39,461 bases of DNA from Paludibacteraceae bacterium (GCA_905233255.1 CAJOCN010000019.1:1-39461); one strand, 5' to 3'. Positions 17,799-26,164 are shown, numbered from the stretch's first letter. Notes: generated from the letters alone by a model not told the origin. Made by a program: numbers and translations.

Positions 17799-19475
17799 TT
17801 ACACCATATTGGTGTATAGGAACCGCTTGATCGATTTCTTCGGGGTCTTCTCAAACTCATGCGGATAGAGTTTGACGATGGCGATCTGCTCGTAGGAGGC
17901 GAGCTCGGAGTTCACCTGTTTGCGGGCTTCCTCCATCGCCTCTTCTAACTGCTCGGCTGTCAGACCGCTCGCGTCCACCTCGTTGTAGTCCGGGCAGATG
18001 AGTGCCACCAGACGGGTGTCCTCCTGTTGCAGAACCAGTGACTCCAGCACGTACGGCATGTTATTGATCTTCGCCTCGATCTCCTCCGGGTAGATATTCT
18101 GTCCGGACGGGCCGAGAAGCATCGTCTTGCAGCGACCCTTGATATACAGGAATCCGTCTTCGTCCAACTGTCCCAAATCACCCGTGCGGAGCCATCCGTC
18201 TTTGGTAAAACTCTCTTTGGTCGCCTGCGGGTTCTTGTAGTAGCCGAGCATGGTGTTCTCGCCACGTACTACTATCTCACCTATTCCCTCGCTGTTCGGA
18301 TTGAGGATCTTCACCTCCATGATACCCTTCAGCGGACGACCGCAGGAAAACTTACGCGGACCTTCGTTGATCGGCGTATAGCATATAAGCGGCGCGCACT
18401 CCGTCATACCGTAACCCACGGAAACAGGGAACTTGATGCGATGCAGGAATGCCTCTACCTCGGGGTTAAGCGGTGCGCCGCCGATAATCATCTGACTGAA
18501 CTCGCCACCGAAGGCTTGCACTAACTGTTCACGTATCTTGGAGCAGATCACCTCGTCCAGGAACGGCACTTTGAGTACCCAGCTTACGGGCGGTTTCTGG
18601 ATCTGCGGAACAATCATCTTCTTGTAAATCTTCTCCAGAATCAGCGGCACAGAGAGAATGACGGTCGGCTTGACCTCCGAGAACGCCTTCAGCAAAATCT
18701 TCGGGCTCGGCGTGCGGCCGATGAGCCACGTGTGTCCGCCGGCGGCGAGACAGCTCAGGAAATCGAACGCACAGCCGTAAGCGTGTGCCAGAGGCAGGAA
18801 CGTCACGAACCGCGAACCCTTGAACGCAATACCGCTCTCCAGACCGTACCGTACGTTACCCGCCAAGGCGTTCAGCGGAGTGATCACTCCCTTGCTGAAA
18901 CCCGTCGTGCCGGAGGTATAGTTGATCGAAGCAATCTCGCTGTTAGGGCGCTCGTCGAAATGCACATCCTTTGCCCAGTAGCCGTCCGGGTGTTTCTCTT
19001 TGTACTTCTGCGCCACTGCCTCGTAGTTGATTTTCTTCGGGTCGAGCGCCAGCGAGATCGGATGCCAATCGTTCAGACTGATCGCCGCCTTTACCTTGGG
19101 AATCTGGTCGAGGTCTATTCCCTCCCAGTTAATATCGCTGATAAACAGGAGCTTGCTCTCGCTGTGGTTGATAATATGGATAGCATCGTTCGCCCGGAAA
19201 TCCTGCAGGATTGGTACGATGATCGCACCATACGTGACCGCTGCCAGATACACGGCAACCCAGTTGCTGTTGTTTTTACCCATTACGGCTATCTTGTCGT
19301 TTTTCTCAATCCCGCACTCCTTGAAGAGGATGTGCAGTTTCTCGATGTTAATAGCCAGCTGACCGTACGTCAAAGTCACGTCAGTACCGTAATCGGTTAC
19401 CGCGGCATCTTCCCAGTTCTCCTTGAACGACCGCTCATAAAACTTAACAAAGTTGTATTTCTCTTCCGTCATCAT
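17799..19475 (-). CDS. AMP-binding long-chain acyl-CoA ligase family protein
   Basis: 558 residues from ATG 19475 (the second codon is also ATG). ANL-superfamily motifs: P-loop YTSGTTGFSKGV, GYGMTEC (motif A5), GWLRTGDLG (A7), KGRCKTMLLGPSGQNIYPEEIE (A8 hinge) and the C-terminal catalytic Lys in FEKTPKKSIKRFLY. It would adenylate a fatty acid and transfer it to CoA. The Bacteroidota version here has LGPSGQNIYPEEIE, common in FadD-like ligases. In an operon with coaX (CoA supply) and fabG (fatty acid synthesis); chain-length specificity cannot be read. Confidence 0.92.
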   Translation of the reverse strand: MMTEEKYNFVKFYERSFKENWEDAAVTDYGTDVTLTYGQLAINIEKLHILFKECGIEKNDKIAVMGKNNSNWVAVYLAAVTYGAIIVPILQDFRANDAIHIINHSESKLLFISDINWEGIDLDQIPKVKAAISLNDWHPISLALDPKKINYEAVAQKYKEKHPDGYWAKDVHFDERPNSEIASINYTSGTTGFSKGVITPLNALAGNVRYGLESGIAFKGSRFVTFLPLAHAYGCAFDFLSCLAAGGHTWLIGRTPSPKILLKAFSEVKPTVILSVPLILEKIYKKMIVPQIQKPPVSWVLKVPFLDEVICSKIREQLVQAFGGEFSQMIIGGAPLNPEVEAFLHRIKFPVSVGYGMTECAPLICYTPINEGPRKFSCGRPLKGIMEVKILNPNSEGIGEIVVRGENTMLGYYKNPQATKESFTKDGWLRTGDLGQLDEDGFLYIKGRCKTMLLGPSGQNIYPEEIEAKINNMPYVLESLVLQQEDTRLVALICPDYNEVDASGLTAEQLEEAMEEARKQVNSELASYEQIAIVKLYPHEFEKTPKKSIKRFLYTNMV

Positions 19476-19477
19476 AA

Positions 19478-19558
19478 TGATTTACGATTTGACGATTTAC
19501 GATTTACGATTAAATGTTATAATTGTGCATTGTGAATTGTGCATTGTGAACTGTCCAC
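19478..19558 (-). repeat. Two word arrays between the 125-aa gene and the acyl-CoA ligase gene
   Basis: First array: tttacgatttgacgatttac-type 8-mers (19480-19510). Second: gcattgtgaattgt-type units of 7-8 bp (19525-19553). The second resembles arrays at 24275-24313 and 30062-30102. No terminator is present, so transcription probably continues. Confidence 0.75.
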
Positions 19559-19560
19559 CG

Positions 19561-19938
19561 TCACTTTGCCACATAGACGGAGTCCACAATAAACTCGCTC
19601 CTTCCGCGCCAGGGCAAGGTACCCTTATACCTTTTCCAATGGAGTTTAACCCCGGTATTGGCACCATCGTTGAGCTGCTTGGCTACGCGCTCTTCTACTA
19701 CCGAGAACTTGAACTCGTTCGACTGAATCGAGCCCTGCACTTTACTATTCTTCAGACCTGTCTGAATCATCTTTCCCTCGTAGGTCTTGAATATCCATCC
19801 TTCTTTCTGGAAATAATTAATGTCACCCTCGTTCACACCTTCGCTATACACGAAGCAGAACTTAAAATAAATAAACGCCGCGAGCGCCAATACGGCGATC
19901 ACCGACGTCCATGTTACTACTTTTCCTGTTGTACTCAT
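19561..19938 (-). CDS. Small membrane-anchored conserved protein
   Basis: 125 residues. One N-terminal membrane helix (~8-28, WTSVIAVLALAAFIYFKFCF) and a beta-rich rest with the block YSEGVNEGDINYFQKEGWIFKTYEGKM. A similar short protein is widespread in Bacteroidota, where it has often carried a wrong '6-phosphogluconate dehydrogenase' label; it lacks any dehydrogenase motif. Function unknown. It is the first gene of the probable seven-gene minus-strand operon ending with fabG and has its own good promoter at 19973-20003. Confidence 0.8.
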   Translation of the reverse strand: MSTTGKVVTWTSVIAVLALAAFIYFKFCFVYSEGVNEGDINYFQKEGWIFKTYEGKMIQTGLKNSKVQGSIQSNEFKFSVVEERVAKQLNDGANTGVKLHWKRYKGTLPWRGRSEFIVDSVYVAK

Positions 19939-19972
19939 ATCTGTTTATTTCTGTTTTCAATCAATTAGCGTG

Positions 19973-20003
19973 CAAAGTTACAACTTTTTTTTGAAATATG
20001 CAA
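19973..20003 (-). promoter_or_regulatory. Promoter of the operon from the 125-aa gene to fabG
   Basis: Minus strand: -33 TTGC (20000-20003), 19-nt spacer, -7 TAACTTTG (19973-19980). It is the only such match on the minus strand between 12939 and 20100, which supports a single long transcript. Confidence 0.8.
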
Positions 20004-20106
20004 GCGCCCATGTATTTTTTTAATAAAAAAATCAAATTTTCCCCCACACGCAAACTACCCACTCGAAAGTCGGTTATATGCTCTACTATACACCCCGGGG
20101 CGTAGA

Positions 20107-20319
20107 TTATTGATGGGTCGCGATGTGAAGGTTAGCCAGCAACTCGACAATATTGTCTTCCGGCGCAATGACCCATGTCTTCAATCCATAATGAGGGATA
20201 AACCACTGTAATTGAACGATACAGTGTTTCTCATTGGCGTAACGGTGTGCCTCCCATACTTCATTCTCGTTAGGATGACGTTCTTCGTCCATACGAAGGG
20301 TTCTTACTTCTCGTAACAT
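20107..20319 (-). CDS. Small protein of unknown function (70 aa)
   Basis: 70 residues, rich in charged and aromatic amino acids (WEAHRYANEKHCIVQLQWFIPHYGLKTW). No signal peptide or membrane segment. I do not recognise the family. It is believed real because a full promoter (20354-20384) sits 34 bp upstream of its ATG with nothing else to drive. It is followed by a 168-bp gap before the next gene on the same strand. Confidence 0.6.
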   Translation of the reverse strand: MLREVRTLRMDEERHPNENEVWEAHRYANEKHCIVQLQWFIPHYGLKTWVIAPEDNIVELLANLHIATHQ

Positions 20320-20353
20320 AATGCGATAGATTTTAGATTAAACGTTCACGGTG

Positions 20354-20384
20354 CAAAGGTACAACAAAAAATCGATATATGCAA
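20354..20384 (-). promoter_or_regulatory. Promoter of the 70-aa gene
   Basis: Minus strand: -33 TTGC (20381-20384), 19-nt spacer, -7 TACCTTTG (20354-20361). Confidence 0.78.
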
Positions 20385-20464
20385 ATTTTTAGGCAGAAAT
20401 ATGTCGGAATATGCCATTTCCTCAACCATATTTTCCACCGTCCCCTTCCTGTCTCTACCGCGTT

Positions 20465-20557
20465 TCTTGCAAAAGAGAAAGCATACAGCGAAGCAGATCG
20501 TCTCTTGCAAAAGAGAAAGCATACAGCGAAGCAGATCGTCTCTTGCAAAAGAGAAAG
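20465..20557 (+). repeat. 38-bp tandem repeat, about 2.4 copies, each carrying a stem-loop
   Basis: The unit starts tcttgcaaaagagaaagc; copies start at 20465, 20503 and 20541. At each start the sequence TCTCTT-GCAA-AAGAGA can fold into a tight hairpin with a tetraloop (the first copy has TTTCTT). The third copy breaks off after tcttgcaaaagagaaag. Confidence 0.85.
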
Positions 20558-20675
20558 AAGCAAAGAGAAAACTATGCAGCTTGGGAACTTTAATTTTTAA
20601 AAAAAATAATTTATTATATAAATATAAAAAATTTTAAAAAAAAGCATTCTTTAGGGTTCTTTTTCCCTCAAAGGC

Positions 20676-20706
20676 TTGCGTATTCAAAAAAAAATTCGTA
20701 CCTTTG
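20676..20706 (+). promoter_or_regulatory. Promoter of the 126-aa gene
   Basis: -33 TTGC (20676-20679), 19-nt spacer with an A9 run, -7 TACCTTTG (20699-20706). An AT-rich tract lies just upstream. Confidence 0.75.
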
Positions 20707-20764
20707 CACTCGCTAAGAATCCCGCCCCGCATTCCCCACCACCGCTGCCACCTCGCATCGGCCT

Positions 20765-20808
20765 CATGCCGGAAGCATGCCGGAATCATGTCGGAAGCAT
20801 GTCGGACT
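20765..20808 (+). repeat. Four 11-bp tandem repeats in the leader of the 126-aa gene
   Basis: catgccggaag, catgccggaat, catgtcggaag and catgtcggact follow each other without gap. The period is close to one helical turn. Confidence 0.85.
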
Positions 20809-20830
20809 ATTAGCCCATCCTTGTAATAAT

Positions 20831-20854
20831 ATATATATTATTTATAATATATAT
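20831..20854. other. AT palindrome upstream of the 126-aa gene
   Basis: ATATATATTAT (20831-20841) and ATAATATATAT (20844-20854) are perfect 11-bp inverted arms around TT, 16 bp before the ATG at 20871. Confidence 0.7.
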
Positions 20855-20870
20855 CCCGTGATTTTAGAAA

Positions 20871-21251
20871 ATGACCACTAAAATATCGAAAATAGTAACT
20901 CCTAAAGCAAGAAATTGCAAAATCCACCCCATCCTCTACGATTTCTATTTACACCTCAAAGATAGCATGGGAGCAGAAATGATTCATCGGCGGAAACGAC
21001 GGTCGGATACCTGTATTGAGGTTACCTTCGATTTTAGCCATTTCACCTCAATCACAGGCCGCCTCAATACACTTCGAGACGCCGAAAAATGTGGCTATTG
21101 GAAAATGTGCAGACCACAAAGAGCCGGCAGCAAACACATGTTCTACAACGGCAAACGCGTTTTCGTTCTTTACATTTCTCCGGTTCACCCGAAAAAATGG
21201 AGGGCAAGAACCGCTACCACTACCTCGCTCGTCAACCGAACGGCAGCTTAA
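20871..21251 (+). CDS. Hypothetical protein (126 aa)
   Basis: 126 residues, strongly basic at both ends, with motifs CIEVTFDFSHFTSITGRLNT and RVFVLYISPVHPKKWRAR. No signal peptide, membrane segment or recognised domain. The basic character would suit nucleic acid binding, but this is a guess. A good promoter 164 nt upstream, with a repeat-bearing leader, supports transcription. The gene ends just before the fbp promoter. Confidence 0.55.
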   Translation: MTTKISKIVTPKARNCKIHPILYDFYLHLKDSMGAEMIHRRKRRSDTCIEVTFDFSHFTSITGRLNTLRDAEKCGYWKMCRPQRAGSKHMFYNGKRVFVLYISPVHPKKWRARTATTTSLVNRTAA

Positions 21252-21282
21252 ACCGCATAACCCCACAAAAAATTTACATTTA

Positions 21283-21314
21283 TTTGTATAATTCAAAAAA
21301 AAGTAGTACCTTTG
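21283..21314 (+). promoter_or_regulatory. Promoter of fbp
   Basis: -33 TTTGT (TTGT at 21284-21287), 19-nt spacer with an A8 run, -7 TACCTTTG (21307-21314). The ATG follows at 21333, which excludes the upstream TTG at 21312 as start. Confidence 0.78.
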
Positions 21315-21332
21315 TACCCAAATTCGAATACT

Positions 21333-23378
21333 ATGCAAGACGAACGGTATTTACGGTTATTGAGCGATAAGTTTCCGAACGCACAAGCGGTCATCACAGA
21401 GCTGATCAACCTGCGGGCGATACTCTCCCTGCCGAAAGGAACAGAGCATTTCGTGAGCGACCTGCACGGCGCATCCATGGCGTTCATCCACATGATCAAG
21501 AACGCCTCGGGCGTGGTGCGCAAGAAGGTCGATGAGGTCTATGGAAACAGCCTGGCGGAGGAGGAGAAACGCGCCCTCTGCGCGCTGATCTACTACCCCG
21601 ACGAACGGATCGAACTTATCAAGAGGTATTATGAAGCCCCACAGCCCCCTAAAGGGGGAGAGACGGAAGAATACAAAGTTCTCTTCCGGCTCAATGCACA
21701 GATCTCGAACCTGCCCACCTTGCGGGAATGGTACGAGCGGCGGTTGCACCAAGTGGTGGATATAGCACGCGCGGTGACCATCAAATACAGCCGCAGCAAG
21801 GTGCGCCGGCTCTTGCCCTCCGGATACGAATATATCATCTCCGAGTTGCTGCACGAATCGAACATGGAGCAAAAAGACCGCCAGACGTATTACAATGCCA
21901 TCATCAATGCCATCATCGAAACCGGCTGCGCCGACCAGCTGATCATCGCCATCTCGTATCTCATACACAGCCTGACGATCGACAAACTGCACATCGTAGG
22001 AGATATTTTCGACCGCGGCCCGGGCGCGAGCAAAATCATGGATGTATTGGACACTGTGCGCGACTACGACATACAATGGGGCAACCATGACATTGAGTGG
22101 ATGGGTGCGATGGCGGGCAACTTGGCACTCCTCGCCACCGTCCTGCGCGTCTCTATCCGGTACGCCAACATCGAGACCCTCGAAGAGGGTTATGGCATCA
22201 ACCTCCTGCCGTTAGCCAACTTCGCGATGACCGTTTATGGCGATGACCCCTGTACTATCTGGCAGACCAAGGATTTTGAGAACAACCCGCGTCTGACGCG
22301 CTCGGCACAACTGATGGCGAAGATGCACAAAGCCATTTCCATCATCCAGTTCAAGCTGGAGGGACAGACCGTTCTCCGTCACCCCGAGTGGCACATGGAC
22401 CACCGCGCCCTGCTCGACAAAATCGACTACCAAAACGGCACTATTACCCTCCCTTGTGGGGAAGGAAAAGGAGAGGTTTTCCAATTGCTCGACACCAACC
22501 TGCCGACCATCGATCCCTCGCACCCGTACGAACTGAACCAGTACGAGCAGGATTTGATGAACCAGCTCTGGCGGTCGTTCCGCAAGAGCGAGAAGATGCA
22601 ACGCCATCTGCGGTTGCTGTACGAACACGGTTCGCTCTACCTGGTGCGCAACGGCTTCCTGCTCTACCACGCCGCTATCCCCCTCAACGCCGACGGTTCG
22701 TTCACCGAGGCGGAGGTCTGCGGCGAGCGAGTGAGCGGAAAAGCACTCATGGACCGCACCGACGAGATCATCCGCCGCGCGTACTACGGCGAGGGCAAAG
22801 AGAAAGAGGATGCACTGGATTACATGCTTTACCTGTGGGAAGGCGAGTTCTCGCCGCTCTACAACAAGGACAAGATGACTACCTTCGAGCGGTATTTCAT
22901 TGCCGAAAAAGAGACATGGACGGAGATCAAAGGTGCGTACTTCACCCTCTCGGATGACGAACAGGTGTGCGCCCAGATACTGAAGGAGTTCGGGCTTGAC
23001 CCCACGACCGGAAGGATCATCAACGGCCACGTGCCGGTGCGTACGATCAAGGGCGAGACACCCATCCGCGCCAACGGCAGACGGTTCGTGATCGACGGAG
23101 GTTTCAGCAAGCCCTACCAGGAGAAAACGGGTATCGCGGGCTACACGCTCATCTACAACAGTCATGGTATCCAGCTCGTGGAGCACGAGAGTTTTGAGTC
23201 CCGCGAACAGGCGATCCTCTCCGGCAGCGATATTCACAGCCGCACGTTACTACAGGATTTCAGCGGTCACCGCATCCGTATCCAGGACACGGACAAAGGA
23301 AAAGAGCTGCTCGGGCAGATACGATCGCTCGAACAACTCTTACATGCTTACCGCACCGGCTATTTCCGGGAGAGATAG
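21333..23378 (+). CDS. fbp: Class III fructose-1,6-bisphosphatase
   Basis: 681 residues from ATG 21333. Class III FBPases belong to the calcineurin-like metallophosphatase fold and are typical of Firmicutes and Bacteroidota; they hydrolyse fructose 1,6-bisphosphate in gluconeogenesis. Motifs: EHFVSDLHGA (~40-49), HIVGDIFDRGPG (~217-228), QWGNHDIEWMGA (~248-259) and INGHVPV (~565). Two short stretches seem to be encoded by inserted GC-rich repeat words: around residues 101-111 (APQPPKGGE) and 371-382 (LPCGEGKGEV). Both sit between conserved blocks and keep the frame. The transcript probably ends at the hairpin at 23412-23434. Confidence 0.94.
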   Translation: MQDERYLRLLSDKFPNAQAVITELINLRAILSLPKGTEHFVSDLHGASMAFIHMIKNASGVVRKKVDEVYGNSLAEEEKRALCALIYYPDERIELIKRYYEAPQPPKGGETEEYKVLFRLNAQISNLPTLREWYERRLHQVVDIARAVTIKYSRSKVRRLLPSGYEYIISELLHESNMEQKDRQTYYNAIINAIIETGCADQLIIAISYLIHSLTIDKLHIVGDIFDRGPGASKIMDVLDTVRDYDIQWGNHDIEWMGAMAGNLALLATVLRVSIRYANIETLEEGYGINLLPLANFAMTVYGDDPCTIWQTKDFENNPRLTRSAQLMAKMHKAISIIQFKLEGQTVLRHPEWHMDHRALLDKIDYQNGTITLPCGEGKGEVFQLLDTNLPTIDPSHPYELNQYEQDLMNQLWRSFRKSEKMQRHLRLLYEHGSLYLVRNGFLLYHAAIPLNADGSFTEAEVCGERVSGKALMDRTDEIIRRAYYGEGKEKEDALDYMLYLWEGEFSPLYNKDKMTTFERYFIAEKETWTEIKGAYFTLSDDEQVCAQILKEFGLDPTTGRIINGHVPVRTIKGETPIRANGRRFVIDGGFSKPYQEKTGIAGYTLIYNSHGIQLVEHESFESREQAILSGSDIHSRTLLQDFSGHRIRIQDTDKGKELLGQIRSLEQLLHAYRTGYFRER

Positions 23379-23382
23379 AAAG

Positions 23383-23410
23383 CCTTCAGTATTCAGCTGT
23401 CAGCTATCAG
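23383..23410 (+). repeat. Word repeat after fbp
   Basis: cttcagtattcagctgtcagctatcag: three related words of about 8-9 bp ending in cag. It runs up to the ddh stop codon. Confidence 0.5.
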
Positions 23411-24270
23411 ACGAGAGCCTTTATGAGGCTCTCTTTTGTTCCCGGTAACAAGTCTATCGGGCGGAGTTCAATCATGGTCTTCGCGCCGAACTCTCCACGC
23501 TCTTTCATGCGCATCGCCGCACGGGCGCAAGATACCATTATCTGACCTGTGAGAGCAGGATTATTGATGGTCATGTTGAACTCAAAACGCTGGTTGTGCG
23601 TCTCGCCGGACACACCGTTACGGACGAGGTTCACGCCGTGCGCCACGTTATTGAGCGCCTCCACGCTCTCCACCGCAATCACGTGCGTCTCGTCGTGCGC
23701 AAAATAATCATCGGCAAGGATTGCTGCTTCTACGGTCTTGAAATCGGCTCCTTCTTCCAACTCGATATACACCATGCGGCGGTGGATACCCGTTCCCAGA
23801 GGAATGGTCATGGAGAGGGCGTTCTTCACGCCCGGTATAGCTTTGGCTGCCACCGTGTGACCCATACTTCTGCCGGGACCGAAATTGGTGTACGTCAGTC
23901 CGTTCGGAGCCATCGCCATGAGCAGCGCACGGACCATCGAGTCACTGCCTGGATCCCAACCGGCGGAGATGATAGAGACCGATTGGTTCGCCTGACAAAC
24001 GGCGTCCAGCGCCGTGCGAAGTGACCAAATCTGACCATGAATATCGAAACTATCCACCGTACAGATACCTCTCGCAGCAAGGACGGTTGCGAACTTCTGT
24101 ACCTCACGCGTCGGCGTGCAAACGAGCATGACATCTATGTTTCCTGCGATACACGACAGACAATCGTCGTGGTGATAAATACCGGCTAACTCCATGTCCG
24201 GCGCCGCCTTAACGGCTGCTTCTGCTGCACGGCCTATATTGCCGTGACCCAATATAGCTACTTTTATCAT
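23407..24270 (-). CDS. ddh: Meso-diaminopimelate D-dehydrogenase
   Basis: 287 residues, normal for the family. The enzyme makes meso-diaminopimelate from tetrahydrodipicolinate, ammonia and NADPH in one step, serving lysine and peptidoglycan synthesis. N-terminal Rossmann motif ILGHGNIGRAA, then CTPTREVQ, TVDSFDIHG, SAGWDPGSDSMVRAL (substrate loop) and NFGPGRSMGHTVAAKAI, all characteristic. It follows glmS across a word repeat without a terminator, so it probably shares the glnN promoter. Its final codons overlap the hairpin that would end fbp transcription. Confidence 0.95.
   Translation of the reverse strand: MIKVAILGHGNIGRAAEAAVKAAPDMELAGIYHHDDCLSCIAGNIDVMLVCTPTREVQKFATVLAARGICTVDSFDIHGQIWSLRTALDAVCQANQSVSIISAGWDPGSDSMVRALLMAMAPNGLTYTNFGPGRSMGHTVAAKAIPGVKNALSMTIPLGTGIHRRMVYIELEEGADFKTVEAAILADDYFAHDETHVIAVESVEALNNVAHGVNLVRNGVSGETHNQRFEFNMTINNPALTGQIMVSCARAAMRMKERGEFGAKTMIELRPIDLLPGTKESLIKALV
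23412..23434 (+). terminator. Probable fbp terminator within the end of ddh
   Basis: GAGAGCCT (23413-23420) pairs with AGGCTCTC (23426-23433) over TTATG, followed by TTTTG on the plus strand. It lies inside the last codons of the convergent ddh gene. Confidence 0.7.
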
Positions 24271-24315
24271 AATCTATAATTGTAAATTGTAAATTGTGAA
24301 TTGTGAATTGTGAAT
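24271..24315 (-). repeat. Word repeat between glmS and ddh
   Basis: Units ttgtaaa and ttgtgaa with a 7-8 bp period, about six copies. The same words recur at 19525-19553 and inside the VWA gene at 30062-30102. Confidence 0.8.
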
Positions 24316-26163
24316 TTATTCCACCGTTACTGATTTCGCAAGGTTTCGGGGTTGATCGACGTCACAGCCCTTGACTACGGCTATGTGGTACGCCAGCAAC
24401 TGGAGCGGAATGACCGTCAGGAGCGGCGTGAGGCATTCCTCGGATTCGGGTACCTCGATGACATAATCGGCAATCTTGCGGACGATCTCATCGCCCTCAG
24501 TGACGACGGCAATGACTTTGCCTTTGCGGGCTTTGATCTCCTGGATATTCGACACCACTTTCTCATACGTGCCGCAGCGCGGTGCCACCACGACCACCGG
24601 CATTTCCTGCGAGATCAGCGCAATAGGTCCGTGTTTCATCTCCGCTGCCGGATAACCCTCCGCATGAATATAGGAGATCTCCTTGAGTTTGAGCGCTCCT
24701 TCCATCGCAACGGGGTAGTTATAGCCGCGACCGAGATAAATGAAGTTCTGGGCGTACGTAAAAGTCTTGGCGAAATCGGCGATGCGGGCGTCTTGCTCCA
24801 GCACACGCGAGATCTTATCGGGTATGCGTCCCAACTCACGCACGACGGCGAGGTACTTGTCTTCGCTCATCGTCCCTTTCTCACGCCCGATACAGAGCGC
24901 AAGCATCGTCAGGGCGGTCACCTGAGCGGTGAAAGCCTTGGTGGACGCAACGCCGATCTCCGGTCCCACGTGGGTGTAACAACCACTGTCGCTCACGCGC
25001 GGAATAGAAGCGCCGATCACATTACAGATGGAGAAGATGAACGCGCCTTTCGATTTGGCGAGCTGGATTGCCGCCAAGGTATCTGCCGTCTCGCCCGATT
25101 GTGAGATGGCGATGACGACGTCGTCCTTGTTGATCACCGGCTTGCGGTACCTGAACTCCGACGAGTACTCCACCTCCACGGGTATCTGCGCGAACTCCTC
25201 GATGGCGTACATGGCGATCAGACCGGCGTGCCAACTCGTGCCGCAGGCGGTAATAATAATACGTTTGGCATTGAGAAAACGCTCCTTGTTGTCGATGAAT
25301 CCCGAGAGGGCGATATTATCCTGCCGGACGTTCACCCTACCCCTCATGGAGTCCGTCAGCGTGCGCGGCTGCTCGAAGATCTCCTTGAGCATGAAATGCG
25401 GATAACCGCCTTTCTCCAACTGGCTCAGCGAGAGCTCCAACCGCTTGATCTCAGGCGTCTTCTCCACATTATTGATGGTGGTAATCTCAATTCCTTTGTC
25501 CTTTGTACTTAACCTCACTACCTCTTCGTCCTCAATATAGATCACCTGGTCCGTATATTCGACGATCGGCGTGGCGTCGGAGGCGATGAAATACTCGTCC
25601 TCGCCTATTCCTACGACCAGCGGCGAACCCTTGCGGGCGGCAATGAGCGTGTCGGGGTGCTCCTTGTCCAGCACGGCAATCGCATAAGCTCCGACGACCT
25701 GTTGCAACGCCAGTTGTACCGCCGTCTTGAGGTCCACGTGTTTGTCCATCTGCGTATATTCGATGAGCTGCACGAGCACCTCGGTATCGGTCTCGGACTT
25801 GAAGGTATAACCCTCCTGTTGCAGACCCGCTTTAAGAACGGCGTAGTTCTCGATAATACCGTTATGGATGATTGCCAGCCGCTCGGACTCCGAGTAATGC
25901 GGATGGGCATTGACGGTATTGGGTTCGCCGTGGGTTGCCCAGCGCGTGTGCGCTATACCGATGGTGCCGCTCGTGTCCTTGTCCGCTGCGAAAGCTTCCA
26001 GTTCAGCTACCTTGCCCTTCGTCTTATAGATATTCAACTGTCCCTGCTCGTTGATGAGCGCCACGCCGGCACTGTCGTAACCGCGGTACTCCAGCCTGTG
26101 CAGGCCTTTTATCAAAATCGGGTACGCCTTGCGTTTACCGATGTATCCTACTATTCCGCACAT
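24316..26163 (-). CDS. glmS: GlmS, glutamine-fructose-6-phosphate aminotransferase
   Basis: 615 residues from ATG 26163, which places the catalytic Cys at position 2 (MCGIVGYIG) after Met removal, as required. It makes glucosamine 6-phosphate from fructose 6-phosphate and glutamine, the first step to UDP-GlcNAc. The glutaminase domain (~1-225) has HTRWATHGEPN and HNGIIENY; two SIS isomerase domains follow (CGTSWHAG and SQSGETADT near ~315-365, then YLGRGYNYPVAMEGALKLKE). The C-terminus PRNLAKSVTVE is canonical. Only 1 bp after glnN, so glutamine supply and use are cotranscribed. No glmS ribozyme is seen. Confidence 0.97.
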   Translation of the reverse strand: MCGIVGYIGKRKAYPILIKGLHRLEYRGYDSAGVALINEQGQLNIYKTKGKVAELEAFAADKDTSGTIGIAHTRWATHGEPNTVNAHPHYSESERLAIIHNGIIENYAVLKAGLQQEGYTFKSETDTEVLVQLIEYTQMDKHVDLKTAVQLALQQVVGAYAIAVLDKEHPDTLIAARKGSPLVVGIGEDEYFIASDATPIVEYTDQVIYIEDEEVVRLSTKDKGIEITTINNVEKTPEIKRLELSLSQLEKGGYPHFMLKEIFEQPRTLTDSMRGRVNVRQDNIALSGFIDNKERFLNAKRIIITACGTSWHAGLIAMYAIEEFAQIPVEVEYSSEFRYRKPVINKDDVVIAISQSGETADTLAAIQLAKSKGAFIFSICNVIGASIPRVSDSGCYTHVGPEIGVASTKAFTAQVTALTMLALCIGREKGTMSEDKYLAVVRELGRIPDKISRVLEQDARIADFAKTFTYAQNFIYLGRGYNYPVAMEGALKLKEISYIHAEGYPAAEMKHGPIALISQEMPVVVVAPRCGTYEKVVSNIQEIKARKGKVIAVVTEGDEIVRKIADYVIEVPESEECLTPLLTVIPLQLLAYHIAVVKGCDVDQPRNLAKSVTVE

Positions 26164-26164
26164 A

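Larger units (their letters stand above)
20320..20870. other. Repeat-rich gene-free interval between two divergent small genes
   Basis: Contains, in order: the promoter for the 70-aa gene; a 38-bp tandem repeat (20465-20557); an extremely AT-rich tract (about 20590-20645); a plus-strand promoter (20676-20706); a 164-nt leader with an 11-bp tandem repeat (20765-20808) and an AT palindrome (20831-20854). Short open frames crossing the 38-bp repeat change frame from copy to copy and are not believed to be genes. Confidence 0.8.

Noticed and set aside
17028..17819. 263-codon plus-strand open frame opposite coaX
   Set aside because: Shadow of coaX, which carries all family motifs; the frame's product is His/Arg-rich without domains.
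20465..20557. Possible CRISPR array
   Set aside because: The 38-bp unit repeats directly with no unique spacers and there are no cas genes nearby.
20379..20637. Short plus-strand frames across the 38-bp repeat
   Set aside because: The repeat length is not a multiple of three, so frames change between copies; no promoter faces them.
22212..23237. 341-codon open frame on the minus strand opposite fbp
   Set aside because: It lies wholly opposite a well-conserved enzyme gene and its product shows no domain; long antisense frames are expected from the codon use here.
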